A DNA stretch of 64,000 nucleotides from Methylobacterium sp. WSM2598 (GTDB lineage: Bacteria; Pseudomonadota; Alphaproteobacteria; Rhizobiales; Beijerinckiaceae), in NCBI RefSeq assembly GCF_000379105.1, contig NZ_KB900609.1, forward strand, positions 5,282,438 through 5,346,437, written 5' to 3'. Every line of letters begins with the position of its first letter. Position 1 is the first letter of the stretch. A program made the position numbers and the translations under genes. The notes under the pieces were generated by a model, which saw only the letters and a list, made by a program, of their open reading frames with translations, was not told the DNA's origin and searched no databases. This document shows, one piece after another, positions 49,003 through 57,424 of the stretch.

Positions 49003-49058
49003 GCCGGCCGGGACCGGCCGGTGCCGAAGGGGTCACCGGTTCGGCGGCGAAGAGGATT
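49003..49058 (-). repeat. Repeat family D, inverted copy
   Basis: CCGGCCGGTGCCGAAGGGGT followed by CACCGGTTCGGCGGCGAAG is the reverse complement of the D core at 31676-31713 and 43485-43521. It directly follows A5. Confidence 0.75.
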
Positions 49059-49122
49059 CAAGAACAAGAGTGGAGCGGAGGTGCGCCGCCCAACTCTGCC
49101 TGGCGCGGCCGAGCCGCCCCGA

Positions 49123-51315
49123 TCACAGGAAGCTCTGCGGGTCGACGTCGATGCCGACCCGCACGCTGCCGCGGGGCTTCGGGCCGCGGGCGAGCCAGTC
49201 GCGCAGGTAGCTCTGGATGTCGACCTCGCGCTCGGCCTTGACCAGCAGCCGGAAGCGGTGGCGCCCGCGCACCAGGGCGAGGGGCGCCTCCGCGGGCCCG
49301 AGCACCATCACGCCGGGCGGCGGCTCCGCGACCTGGGCGAGCGCCCGGCCATGCGCCTCCGCCGCCTCGCGCTCGGCCGCCGACACGATCAGGGCGGCGA
49401 GCCGGCCGAAGGGCGGCAGCCCCGCCATGGAGCGGGCGGCCGTCTCCTCCTCGTAGAAGCGCTCCGCGTCGCCCGAGATCAGGGCGGCGATCACCGGATG
49501 CTCCGCCTGATAGGTCTGGACGAGGGCGCGGCCCGGCTTCTCGCCGCGGCCGGCCCGGCCCGTCACCTGCTGCAGGAGCTGGAAGGTGCGCTCCGCCGCC
49601 CGCGGATCGCCCGAGGCGAGACCGATATCGGCGTCGAGCACGCCCACCAGCGTCAGGTGCGGGAAGTTGTGGCCCTTGGCGACGAGCTGCGTGCCCACGA
49701 CGATGTCGCAGCCGCCCTCCGCCACGGTCTGCAGCTCCGCCCGCAGGCGCTCGGCCCCGCCCGGGAAGTCGCTCGACAGCACGATCACCCGCCGCTCGGG
49801 GAAGGTCGCCGCGACCTCCTCGGCGATGCGCTCGACGCCCGGCCCGCAGGCCGCGAGGGTGTCGAAGGTGCCGCAGGCCACGCAGGCCTCGGGCCGCCGC
49901 TCCGCGTGCCCGCAATGGTGGCAGACGAGGGCGCGGCGGAAGCGGTGCTCCACGAGCCAGGTCGAGCAGTTCGGGCATTGATAGCGGTGCCCGCAGGCCC
50001 GGCAGAGGGTGAGGGGCGCATAGCCCCGCCGGTTGAGGAACAGGAGGGCCTGCTCGCCCCTGCCGTTCGTCTCCGCGATGGCGGCGGTCAGGGTCGGGGA
50101 GAGGTAGCGCCCGCGCGGGATCTGCTCCCGGCGCATGTCGATCGCCCGGATCTCCGGCAGGCGCCGGCCGCCGAAGCGCTCGGGCAGGACCACGCGGCGG
50201 TAGCGGCCGCGCTGGGCGTTGACCCGGGTCTCGATCGAGGGCGTGGCCGAGGCGAGCACCAGGGCGGCGTTCTCGAGCTTGGCGCGGACCACCGCCATGT
50301 CGCGGGCGTGGTAGCAGACCCCGTCCTCCTGCTTGTAGGCGGCCTCGTGCTCCTCGTCGACGACGATCAGGCCGAGGCTCCGGAACGGCAGGAACAGGGC
50401 GGAGCGGGCGCCGACCACGACCGGGATCTCGCCCGCCGCCACGCCCGCGCGGATGCGCTCGCGCCGCCGCCCGCCGACGCCGGAATGCCACGCCGCCGGC
50501 CGCGCGCCGAAGCGGGCCGCGAAGCGGTCGAGGAACTGGGCGGTGAGGGCGATCTCGGGCATCAGCACCAGGGATTGCACGCCCCGGCGCACCGCCTCCG
50601 CCACCGCCTCGAAATACACCTCCGTCTTGCCCGAGCCGGTGACGCCTTCGAGGAGCGTCACGCCCCCGTCCCCGGCCGGACCGCCCGCGCGGGGCGGCGC
50701 GGTCAGGCTGGCGATCAGCGCGCGGGCGGCCTCGGCCTGCGCCTCCGACAAGGCCGCGTGCGGGTGGTCCGGGTCGGGCGGCTCGGCGACCCGCTCGGGG
50801 GCGAGCGCCACCGTCTCCAGCACGCCGTCGTCGATCAGCCCGTCGACCACGCTCGCGCTGACGCCCGCCTCCAGGCTGAGCGCCCGCTTGCCCCGCACCG
50901 CCCCGTCGGCGGCCACCGCCAGCACCTTGGTGCGGGCCGGCGTCACCCGGCTCGGCGGCATCCCGGTCGCGCGCACCCCGATCCGGGCGGTCTCGCCGCG
51001 GGGACCCTCCTCGGGCAGGCGCAGCGCCATGGCGAGGGCCGAGCCCTTCGGGGCCAGAGTGTAGCGGGCGATCCAGTCGACCAGCCGGCGCAGGGGCGCG
51101 CGCATGCCGTCATCCGCGATCTTGCCGGTGACCCGCCGCAGGTTGCCGCCCGAGGCGCTCTCGCGCAGCGACCAGACCACCCCGACCGTCTCGCGGGGCC
51201 CGAGGGGGATCTGGACCACGTCGCCCTCGGCCAGGGTGAGGCCGTCCGGCACGGCGTAGCTGTAGGCCGTGTCGAGGGCGAGCGGGATCAGGACGTCGGC
51301 GATCGCGGCACTCAT
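49123..51315 (-). CDS. priA: Primosomal replication protein N' (PriA helicase)
   Basis: A 730-residue 3'-5' DNA helicase that restarts stalled replication forks. The N-terminal DNA-binding domain (LIPLALDTAYSYAVPDGL, GDVVQIPLGPRETVGVVW) is followed by the SF2 core: LLEGVTGSGKTEVYFEAV (Walker A), LIVVDEEHEAAYKQEDGVCY (DEEH) and LASATPSIET. The two zinc modules are inserted before motif V (CRACGHRYQCPNC; CHHCGH...CVACG), then GTQLVAKGHNFP and QVTGRAGRGEKPG. ATG 51315 (MSAAIADVLIPLALD) is chosen where homology starts; the frame is open beyond. Monocistronic. Confidence 0.95.
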   Translation of the reverse strand: MSAAIADVLIPLALDTAYSYAVPDGLTLAEGDVVQIPLGPRETVGVVWSLRESASGGNLRRVTGKIADDGMRAPLRRLVDWIARYTLAPKGSALAMALRLPEEGPRGETARIGVRATGMPPSRVTPARTKVLAVAADGAVRGKRALSLEAGVSASVVDGLIDDGVLETVALAPERVAEPPDPDHPHAALSEAQAEAARALIASLTAPPRAGGPAGDGGVTLLEGVTGSGKTEVYFEAVAEAVRRGVQSLVLMPEIALTAQFLDRFAARFGARPAAWHSGVGGRRRERIRAGVAAGEIPVVVGARSALFLPFRSLGLIVVDEEHEAAYKQEDGVCYHARDMAVVRAKLENAALVLASATPSIETRVNAQRGRYRRVVLPERFGGRRLPEIRAIDMRREQIPRGRYLSPTLTAAIAETNGRGEQALLFLNRRGYAPLTLCRACGHRYQCPNCSTWLVEHRFRRALVCHHCGHAERRPEACVACGTFDTLAACGPGVERIAEEVAATFPERRVIVLSSDFPGGAERLRAELQTVAEGGCDIVVGTQLVAKGHNFPHLTLVGVLDADIGLASGDPRAAERTFQLLQQVTGRAGRGEKPGRALVQTYQAEHPVIAALISGDAERFYEEETAARSMAGLPPFGRLAALIVSAAEREAAEAHGRALAQVAEPPPGVMVLGPAEAPLALVRGRHRFRLLVKAEREVDIQSYLRDWLARGPKPRGSVRVGIDVDPQSFL

Positions 51316-51394
51316 CGCGCGGGACGGGGCTCCGGGGCAGGAGGCGGAGAACGAAACCGGAATATAGGGAGGCCGGCGCGGTTTCGCCGGATCC

Positions 51395-51739
51395 TCACGC
51401 CTCCTCCGCCTCCTCGCCGATCCGCCGCCGCACGCCCCAGCCGGCGAGGACGGCGTTGAGATCGTCGAGGACGAAGTGGCGGGCGCTGTCCTGATCGTAG
51501 CCCTCCGCCAGGAGCGCGTCGTACTCGGTGAAGACGTGGCGGGCATAGGCCACCATCCCAAGCCAGGCGGCGTTCTCGGGGGCGGCGCCGCGCAGGCCGG
51601 GGCTCGCCAGGGCCCGGTCGAGGATCGCCTCGGCCTCGAAGGCGGGCAGGCCCGGCGCGAGCCGGGCGACGGCCTGCGCGATCCTCTCGCGGCGGGTCGG
51701 CACCTGGCGCGGCGCGGGATCGGGGCGGCGTCCGGGCAT
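51395..51739 (-). CDS. DUF2293 domain-containing protein
   Basis: A 114-residue soluble protein with the DUF2293 pattern: RRERIAQAVARLAPGLPAFE, then AAWLGMVAYARHVFTEYDAL, LAEGYDQDSARHFVLDDLN and a final LAGWGVRRRI. The function of the family is unknown. ATG 51739 is preferred over an upstream in-frame start because AGGAG stands at the right distance. It lies 79 bp upstream of priA on the same strand and may be co-transcribed with it. Confidence 0.82.
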   Translation of the reverse strand: MPGRRPDPAPRQVPTRRERIAQAVARLAPGLPAFEAEAILDRALASPGLRGAAPENAAWLGMVAYARHVFTEYDALLAEGYDQDSARHFVLDDLNAVLAGWGVRRRIGEEAEEA

Positions 51740-51889
51740 GCGGCTCTCCTGCGGCTGGCGCTCTCCTACCACAAGGCCCGGCGGCTGCGCGGGCCGCGGC
51801 CTCTCGGCCGGGGCGGTCCGCGCCGGGGCGGCCCGCGAGCGCGAAGCCCCGCCGGAGGGAGCCGGCGGGGCGGAGAGGGGCGGGATCCG

Positions 51890-51985
51890 TCATACGAAAT
51901 CCGCCTGATGGCTGCGCCATGCGGATGTCGGCTTCGCTCAGGCGCCGCGCGGGCTCGCGATCCGGACGTGATCGTCCGGACAGCG
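51890..51985 (+). repeat. Repeat family A, copy A6 (short)
   Basis: CCGCCTGATGGCTGCGCCAT, GCGGATGTCGGCTTCGCTC, AGGCGCCGCGCGGGCTCGC, then a perfect 8-bp stem TCCGGACG-TGAT-CGTCCGGA (51961-51980), ending 7 bp from the stop of the copper oxidase gene. Confidence 0.8.
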
Positions 51986-51987
51986 TC

Positions 51988-54462
51988 TCACTGACGGTAG
52001 ATGACGCCGTCGCGTCCGATCACGAAGGCGTGCTGCCCGTTCGGGACGGCGACCGCCTGAGCCGGCCCCGGGGTCTTCACCCAGCCCCAGGCTTCGACGG
52101 TGTCGTCGCCGAACTTGCGCCAGAGCGCGCCGACGTCCGAGTTGATCACCGCCACGCTGCCGTCCGCCGAGGCGGCGATGTCGACCGCGTTGGCTCCGAC
52201 GACGACCCACTTTCCCGTCTGATCGGCGCGGTACACGTTCCCGTCCAGGCCGATCGACCAGAAGCTGTTGGCGCTCATCGCCGCGACGCGCTGCGCCTTT
52301 CCGGGAATCTGGCCCCAGGCCTCCTGATCGTTGTCGCCGTACTTCTTCCAGATCTCGTTGAGGACGTTCACGATCACGATCGTGCCGTCGGCCGAGGCGC
52401 TGATCGTCTTGCCGCCGTAGCCGACCCGCCGCCAGGTCCGCCCGTCGAAGCGGACGATGACGCCGTCCATCTGGATGCCGTAGATGCTGCTGGCGTCGAC
52501 GACGGCCACATCCTTGAAGTTGCCGGTCAGTTTGACCCACGATTTGTCCGGGGCGAATTTCGAGAGGCTGCCGTCGACCGCGTTGAGCATGACCAGGGTG
52601 CCGTCGCGGCCGACCGCGATGCGCTTGGCCGTGTTGCCGATCGGCAGCCAGAGATCGGTGGGCGCCGGCGGCGGTGCAGGGGGCGGCGCGGGGGGCGGCG
52701 GAGGCGGCGGAGGCGGCGGAGGCGGCGGGGGCGTCACGCCGCCCTGCGCGACGTTGCCGACCGGGGCCGCGACCTGCGGGGGCGGGGCGACGCCGCTGCC
52801 GAGGGCGATGATCACGCCCGGCGAGGGCACGCCCTTCTGGTCGATCGCCACGATCTGGTAATAGCCCGGCGGCGCGAGCGCCGGGGTGGCCGGCGCCTGC
52901 ACGGTCGCGACCTGACCGGCCTGCGTGAAGGACAGCAGGCTGCGCCGCTGGCCGGTGTTGAAGCTGTGCGTGCCCTGGCTGAGGCCGAGCAGCGCGACCT
53001 GGGCGAGGCCGTTCGCGGAGGTGAACTCGAATTGCAGGCTCTGCCCATGCGCCAGGCTGACCGTGTTCAGGCTGACGATCTGAGGCCGCGGCGCCAGGGC
53101 GGCCTTGCCGTTCACGGTCGTGAACAGGTAGGGCGGGTAGTAGACTTCGGAATTCTGGTTCGAGACCGGGCCCGGCGCGCCGCCGCCCGAGGTCAGGACG
53201 GCGCCGCTCTGCAGGAGCACCGCGCTCGAATGGTAGCCGCGATAGATCGCGGCGCGCGGGCCGAGCGTCCACTGCCCGGTCCGGGGGTCCCACAGCTCGG
53301 CCTCGAGCACCGTGTCGCCCCCGGCCGCGTCGACGGACTTGCTGCCGCCGGTGACGGCGACCGTCCCGGTCGGCAGAACCGTCGCGTTGGCCCAGGAGCG
53401 GCCGATATTCATCGGTGCGATGTCGTTGGCGATGGGCGCGTTCCCGTTGATGTCGATCATCGTCGCGCGGCTGCTCGCCAGGAACCCGGTCCCGTTGTCG
53501 TAGGAATTTCCGCCGACCTGCAGGATCTTGCCGGTGTCGTACATCACGGCCGTGGAGTTCGGCCCGACATTGGGAGCGTCGGTCGCGACGGTGACGGACC
53601 GCTGCGGGGCGCGGAACGGCATCGCCCAGACCGACCCGTTCCCGGTCGGATCGAGAAACCACATCCGGTCGCTGGTGATCCCGAACACCTTGCCGTTCGG
53701 CGCGACCCAGGCACGGGGATACCACCAGCGATTGAAGTCGGGGCCGAACGCGTCGCGGCTGTTGGCGCCGAACAGGCTGCGCCAGCCGGTGGCCGGGTTG
53801 TAGATCTCGGGCGTCATCCCGCTCATCAGGCCCTTGGCGATGCTCCCGTTCGGGTCGCCCCAGCCGCTGGCGTACGGATAGGCGCCGCCCATGATCAGCT
53901 TCTGCCCGTCCGCCAGGGTGATCATCGTGGCGTAGTAGCGATCGGCGGCGAGCCGCGCGCCGAGCGCCGAGACCCCGGTCGCTCCCGTGTTGACGACGGC
54001 GCTGCCCTTGTCGTTGCCGTTGTCGAAGATGCCGCCCGAGACGAGCAGCGACCCGTCCGCCTGCAGGGCCTGGGTGCCGCAGAAGCTGTTGACGTTCAGC
54101 ACCCCGGGCAGGATCGTGTGGCTCCCCGGCGCGAAGCCCTGGTAGGGGTCCCAGATCGCGAAGCTGTGGCCGTCCTGCGTGCCCGGCGCGTTCACCGGCG
54201 TGCCCCAGCTGACGAGCTTGCCGTTCGGCAGCAGGGCCGTGCTGATCGCGTTGAGCGGCCACGCCTGGACGGCCGACCACATCCCGGTCGCGGGGGCGGA
54301 ATCCGGGATGGCGAGGTTGGCGAAGAGCGGGTCCTGCACCGGATTCACCACGACGCCGAACTGGGCAGCCAGGGCCGGGAAGGCGGGCAGCGCCCCCAGG
54401 ATCGTCGTGGCGAGGAGGAGCCGGCGCGCACGCTGCGCCGCCAGCGGGAGCCTGCGGGTCAT
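51988..54462 (-). CDS. Secreted copper radical oxidase (galactose oxidase/GlxA-like) with a C-terminal propeller
   Basis: An 824-residue precursor with an Arg-rich leader (RRLLLATTILGALPAFPALA). Residues ~50-560 are a galactose-oxidase-type seven-blade Kelch propeller plus DUF1929 domain. All expected Cu/radical residues are present: Cys128 (NSFCGTQ) and Tyr177 (ADRYYATMITL) for the Tyr-Cys crosslink, Tyr410-His411 (YRGYHSSAVLL) and His499 (GTHSFNTGQRR). A Pro-only linker (~578-600) leads to a second module of about 220 residues with six tectonin-like WxxIGxxA repeats (LWLPIGNTAKRIAVGRDGT). It should oxidise a primary alcohol or sugar to aldehyde plus H2O2. The Sco-like gene upstream (16-bp gap) is its likely copper donor. 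Confidence 0.88.
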   Translation of the reverse strand: MTRRLPLAAQRARRLLLATTILGALPAFPALAAQFGVVVNPVQDPLFANLAIPDSAPATGMWSAVQAWPLNAISTALLPNGKLVSWGTPVNAPGTQDGHSFAIWDPYQGFAPGSHTILPGVLNVNSFCGTQALQADGSLLVSGGIFDNGNDKGSAVVNTGATGVSALGARLAADRYYATMITLADGQKLIMGGAYPYASGWGDPNGSIAKGLMSGMTPEIYNPATGWRSLFGANSRDAFGPDFNRWWYPRAWVAPNGKVFGITSDRMWFLDPTGNGSVWAMPFRAPQRSVTVATDAPNVGPNSTAVMYDTGKILQVGGNSYDNGTGFLASSRATMIDINGNAPIANDIAPMNIGRSWANATVLPTGTVAVTGGSKSVDAAGGDTVLEAELWDPRTGQWTLGPRAAIYRGYHSSAVLLQSGAVLTSGGGAPGPVSNQNSEVYYPPYLFTTVNGKAALAPRPQIVSLNTVSLAHGQSLQFEFTSANGLAQVALLGLSQGTHSFNTGQRRSLLSFTQAGQVATVQAPATPALAPPGYYQIVAIDQKGVPSPGVIIALGSGVAPPPQVAAPVGNVAQGGVTPPPPPPPPPPPPPPAPPPAPPPAPTDLWLPIGNTAKRIAVGRDGTLVMLNAVDGSLSKFAPDKSWVKLTGNFKDVAVVDASSIYGIQMDGVIVRFDGRTWRRVGYGGKTISASADGTIVIVNVLNEIWKKYGDNDQEAWGQIPGKAQRVAAMSANSFWSIGLDGNVYRADQTGKWVVVGANAVDIAASADGSVAVINSDVGALWRKFGDDTVEAWGWVKTPGPAQAVAVPNGQHAFVIGRDGVIYRQ

Positions 54463-54478
54463 CTCGGTGTCCTTCGTG

Positions 54479-55150
54479 TCACGGGTTGGAGGCGGGGAGC
54501 GGCGCGCCGTCCGGCCGCGGCGGCGCGTGGATGCCGGCCTCGAAGCGTTCGAGGAGGGCGAGGTCGGTGAGGAGGCGCGGGCGGTCGACCGGCTCGGTGC
54601 CGTAGATCATCGCGAGGTCGCCCCGCCGGTCGAAGACGAGGAGGCGCGGCGGCGGCAGCGGGAGCCGGTCCGCCGGATAGCGCAGCAGCGCCGCCTGATG
54701 GGCCGTGGCGGCCGGGTCGCTGGTGACGAGCCGCACGCGGCCGGGGTCGATCCCCATGCCCTCGCCGAAGCGCCGCAGGGCCGCCACGTCGTCGCGGGCC
54801 GGGTCCACCGTCACGGCGACGATGACGACCCTGTCGCGCAGGGAGGGCGGCACGGCCCCGGCGAGCGCGTCGAGCTCGCGGGCGAGGACCACGCAGGTGA
54901 TCGGGCATTGCGTGCTCACGAAGCCGACCACCGCCACCTTGTCGCGCAGGGTCTCGGGGGTGAGGGGGCGACCGGACTGGTCCCGCCGGATCCGGGTCCC
55001 CGGCGCGTCCGGCCAGACGAGATCCTCGATCGCGCTCGGCCGACCGCCTTCCGGCCCGAGCGCCCCGCCGGGGGCCGCCGGCACCGACCCCGCCAGGGCG
55101 ACCAGTCCGAGCAGGAGGGCGCCGATCCGGACTGCGCGAGGTGTCGCCAT
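54479..55150 (-). CDS. Sco1/SenC-type copper chaperone-like thioredoxin-fold protein
   Basis: A 223-residue exported protein (leader RIGALLLGLVALAGSVPAA). The SCO fold is visible in VAVVGFVSTQCPITCVVLAR (CxxxC, Cys82 and Cys86), IVAVTVDPARDDVAALRRFG and RLLVFDRRGDLAMIYG. The single His that completes the copper site in Sco proteins, normally shortly before the last strand, is not obvious; that segment is LPLPPPRLLVF. It is the first gene of an operon with the copper radical oxidase. In Streptomyces a Sco protein helps load copper into GlxA, which fits. ATG 55150 is used; a TTG 9 bp upstream is less likely. Confidence 0.8.
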   Translation of the reverse strand: MATPRAVRIGALLLGLVALAGSVPAAPGGALGPEGGRPSAIEDLVWPDAPGTRIRRDQSGRPLTPETLRDKVAVVGFVSTQCPITCVVLARELDALAGAVPPSLRDRVVIVAVTVDPARDDVAALRRFGEGMGIDPGRVRLVTSDPAATAHQAALLRYPADRLPLPPPRLLVFDRRGDLAMIYGTEPVDRPRLLTDLALLERFEAGIHAPPRPDGAPLPASNP

Positions 55151-55203
55151 GGTGAACAATTCGCCTTCGTGAAACTTCCTTTCCCCTAAGATAGTAGCTG
55201 AGA

Positions 55204-55216
55204 TGACCGTCGGTCA
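55204..55216. promoter_or_regulatory. Palindrome TGACC-GTC-GGTCA upstream of the Sco/oxidase operon
   Basis: A perfect 5-bp inverted repeat with a 3-bp spacer, 54 bp before the ATG of the Sco gene, in an AT-richer promoter-like region (CCCTAAGATAGTAGCTGAG). A candidate repressor or activator site; no regulator can be named. Confidence 0.45.
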
Positions 55217-55383
55217 AAGTCGCAGATCGGGGCCGTCGAGTCAGCGTTAATTTTCAGATGACTTTGCCGGATCGGGACGCCTCGCAGGCGAATTGTTCCG
55301 CGATGGGCCGGAGGCGGGCGTCGCGGCGGCCGATCTTCCCGTTTCGGGCTCCCGCCCGGCGCGCCGGGCGGGAGCCCGGGCGA

Positions 55384-56016
55384 TCAGCGGGCGTCGGCGC
55401 CGAGGATCTCCGGCGCGGGCGCGACGATCTCCCGCGCCGGCGCGACGACCGCGGTGCGGTCCGCGAGCGCCGCGAGGGCGGCCCGCTGCACCGCCTCGGC
55501 CGGGAGGGGCGGACCCCCGAGCGGGTCGGGCAGGGCCCGGGTCGCGGTGGCGTCGCCCGCGACCGTGACCCGGTAGCCGAGGTCGAGCGCCGCCCGCGCG
55601 GTCGCGCTCACGCAATTGTGGGTCATGAAGCCCGCGAGCACGAGGTCGGTCCGCCCGAGATCCCGCAGCCGCGCCGCGAGGTCGGTTCCGGCGAAGGCGT
55701 TCGGCAGCGTCTTCTCGATCACCGGCTCGCCGGGCCGGGGCAGCGCCTCCGGCACGATGGCGCCCCCGGGGCCGCCGCGGTCGAACAGGCCGCCGTCCCG
55801 CCCGCGATGGGCGACGTGCACGACCGGCGCGCCCGCCTCCCGGGCCGCCGCGAGGAGGGCGCGGACCGCCGCGAGGGCGGGCCCGAATCCGTCGAGGGGC
55901 AGGGCGCCGTCCGCGTACTCGCCCTGGGCGTCGATGACCACGAGGACCGCCCGCGCGATCCGCGCGGGCGTCGGCGTCGCGCCCGCGAGCTGCAAAAGGG
56001 TTCTGGGTTCGTGCAT
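55384..56016 (-). CDS. Cysteine hydrolase of the isochorismatase family
   Basis: A 210-residue hydrolase with the catalytic triad visible: Asp29 (VLVVIDAQGEY), Lys102 (PVIEKTLPNAF) and Cys135 (GFMTHNCVSATARAA), with the cis-peptide motif just before the Cys. Members cleave isochorismate, nicotinamide, or other amides/ureides. Substrate not inferable. The C-terminal ~20 residues (PAREIVAPAPEILGADAR) are an unusual Ala/Pro tail. It is divergent from a LysR gene that probably controls it. The start is ATG 56016. Confidence 0.88.
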   Translation of the reverse strand: MHEPRTLLQLAGATPTPARIARAVLVVIDAQGEYADGALPLDGFGPALAAVRALLAAAREAGAPVVHVAHRGRDGGLFDRGGPGGAIVPEALPRPGEPVIEKTLPNAFAGTDLAARLRDLGRTDLVLAGFMTHNCVSATARAALDLGYRVTVAGDATATRALPDPLGGPPLPAEAVQRAALAALADRTAVVAPAREIVAPAPEILGADAR

Positions 56017-56132
56017 GGCTTCGATCTCCGGCGGCGCGCGCCGCGCCGCCCCCGGACTCGCATCGGCATCGGCGCTTGGCGAGCGGCGAGAGCCGTGCTC
56101 GAACCTGCGGGAATGCAGCCCGGGAGGACGCG

Positions 56133-56987
56133 ATGGAGAGCTGGGACGCGTGGCAGACCCTGCTCGCCGTGGCGCGGACCGGCCGGCTCTCCGCCGCGGC
56201 CGGCCGGCTCGGCATCGACGCGACCACGGCGGGGCGGCGGGTGCGGCGCCTGGAGGCGGCGCTCGGCCGGCCGCTCCTCGCCCGGGAGGGCGGCCTGCTC
56301 GTCCCGACCCGGACCTGCCTCGCCCTGATGCCGCGGCTCGAAGCCGCCGAGCGGGCGCTGCGGGAGGTCGCCGGCGAGGCCGCGTCGGACGAGGCGCCCG
56401 GGCCCGGATGGCGCCCGGTCCGGGTCACCGCGGTCGCGGTGCTCTGCGACCACCTCCTGGCGCCCGCCGTGCCGCGCCTCCTCGCCGCGCGGCCCGCCCT
56501 GGGGCTCGACCTGATCGCGGAGGACCGCAACCTCAGCCTGACCCGGCGCGAGGCGGATCTCGCCCTGCGCCTCGGGCCGCCCGCGCGGGGCGCGGCGGCC
56601 GCCCGGCCGGTCGGGCGGCTCGATTACGCGGTCTTCGCCGCGGCCGGGGAGGGCGCGCCCGAGCGGCTGCCCTGGGCCGCCCTCGACGGGGCGCTGGCGC
56701 ACCTGCCCGAGGTCCGCTTCGCCGAGCGCGCCGCCGGCCGGGCCGGGCCGCGCCACCGCGTCTCGCGGCTGGAGACGCTGCTGCGCCTGACCCGGGCCGG
56801 CGGCGTGCGCGCCGTCCTGCCGGAGATCATGGCGGGCCGCGATCCGGCGCTCCGGCGCCTCGCACCCGCCGTGAGCCGCCCGATCTTCCTGATCGGCCAC
56901 CCGGAGGACGAGGGCCAGCCCCTGGTGCGGGCGGTGGCGTCGTGGATCGAGGGCCTGCTCCCGCCCCCGGCCGACGGCCCGCCGTGA
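56133..56987 (+). CDS. LysR-family transcriptional regulator
   Basis: A 284-residue regulator. The HTH spans residues ~1-60 (MESWDAWQTLLAVARTGRLS, AAGRLGIDATTAGRRVRRLE) followed by GRPLLAREGG. The effector domain (VRVTAVAVLCDHLLAPAVPR) is slightly short. 'DATTAGRRVRRLE' is the variant found in LysR proteins that pair with single enzymes. ATG 56133 follows GGGAGGACGCG, a strong Shine-Dalgarno; the frame is open further upstream. It is divergent from the isochorismatase gene across 116 bp. Confidence 0.9.
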   Translation: MESWDAWQTLLAVARTGRLSAAAGRLGIDATTAGRRVRRLEAALGRPLLAREGGLLVPTRTCLALMPRLEAAERALREVAGEAASDEAPGPGWRPVRVTAVAVLCDHLLAPAVPRLLAARPALGLDLIAEDRNLSLTRREADLALRLGPPARGAAAARPVGRLDYAVFAAAGEGAPERLPWAALDGALAHLPEVRFAERAAGRAGPRHRVSRLETLLRLTRAGGVRAVLPEIMAGRDPALRRLAPAVSRPIFLIGHPEDEGQPLVRAVASWIEGLLPPPADGPP

Positions 56988-57061
56988 GCGCGCGGGAGGC
57001 GCCCGGCGCCGCGCGGCGCCGAACGGGTGGCCCGCCGCCCCGCGGGCCGCTAGGATCGGCC

Positions 57062-57106
57062 GCAAGTCCGGTCTGCGGCACGTCCGGTTCGCGGCACGTC
57101 CGGTTT
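57062..57106 (+). repeat. 16-bp direct repeats in the leader of the small secreted protein gene
   Basis: GCGGCACGTCCGGTTC (57075-57090) and GCGGCACGTCCGGTTT (57091-57106), preceded by a partial unit GCAAGTCCGGTCT. They are directly upstream of ATG 57137 and may be repeated regulator half-sites or slippage products. Confidence 0.7.
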
Positions 57107-57136
57107 CCGCTCTCTCCAGCATCGAAGACGAACCCC

Positions 57137-57418
57137 ATGCGCATCCTCCTCGCCCCGGCCATCCTCGGGCTCGCCATCCTGCCGGACCTCGCGGCCGCCC
57201 AGCAGCCGGACCCGACGAGCCCGCCCGGCCTCGCCCAGCCGGCGCCCGGCGTGCGGGGCCACCGCCAGCCGCGGCCCGACACGGTCGGCGGCAAGCCCGA
57301 GGCCGGGAGCGCCGCGCTGCCGAGCCCGGAGGATTCGGCCCGCAAGGCCGCGGCCCGCGACAAGGCCTGGGACGCCAAGATGAAGCGCACCCTCGGCTCG
57401 ATCTGCTCGGGCTGCTGA
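57137..57418 (+). CDS. Small secreted protein with C-terminal CSGC
   Basis: A 93-residue precursor with a Sec signal peptide (MRILLAPAILGLAILPDLAAAQ). A Pro/Gly-rich mature N-terminal part is followed by a charged helix (SARKAAARDKAWDAKMKRTL) and a terminal GSICSGC. The C-terminal cysteine pair suggests a disulfide or metal site. Homology-wise unrecognised. Only 6 bp separate its stop from the ABC ATPase start, so the two may be co-transcribed. ATG 57137 is the only start that gives a signal peptide. Confidence 0.65.
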   Translation: MRILLAPAILGLAILPDLAAAQQPDPTSPPGLAQPAPGVRGHRQPRPDTVGGKPEAGSAALPSPEDSARKAAARDKAWDAKMKRTLGSICSGC

Positions 57419-57424
57419 GCCCGG

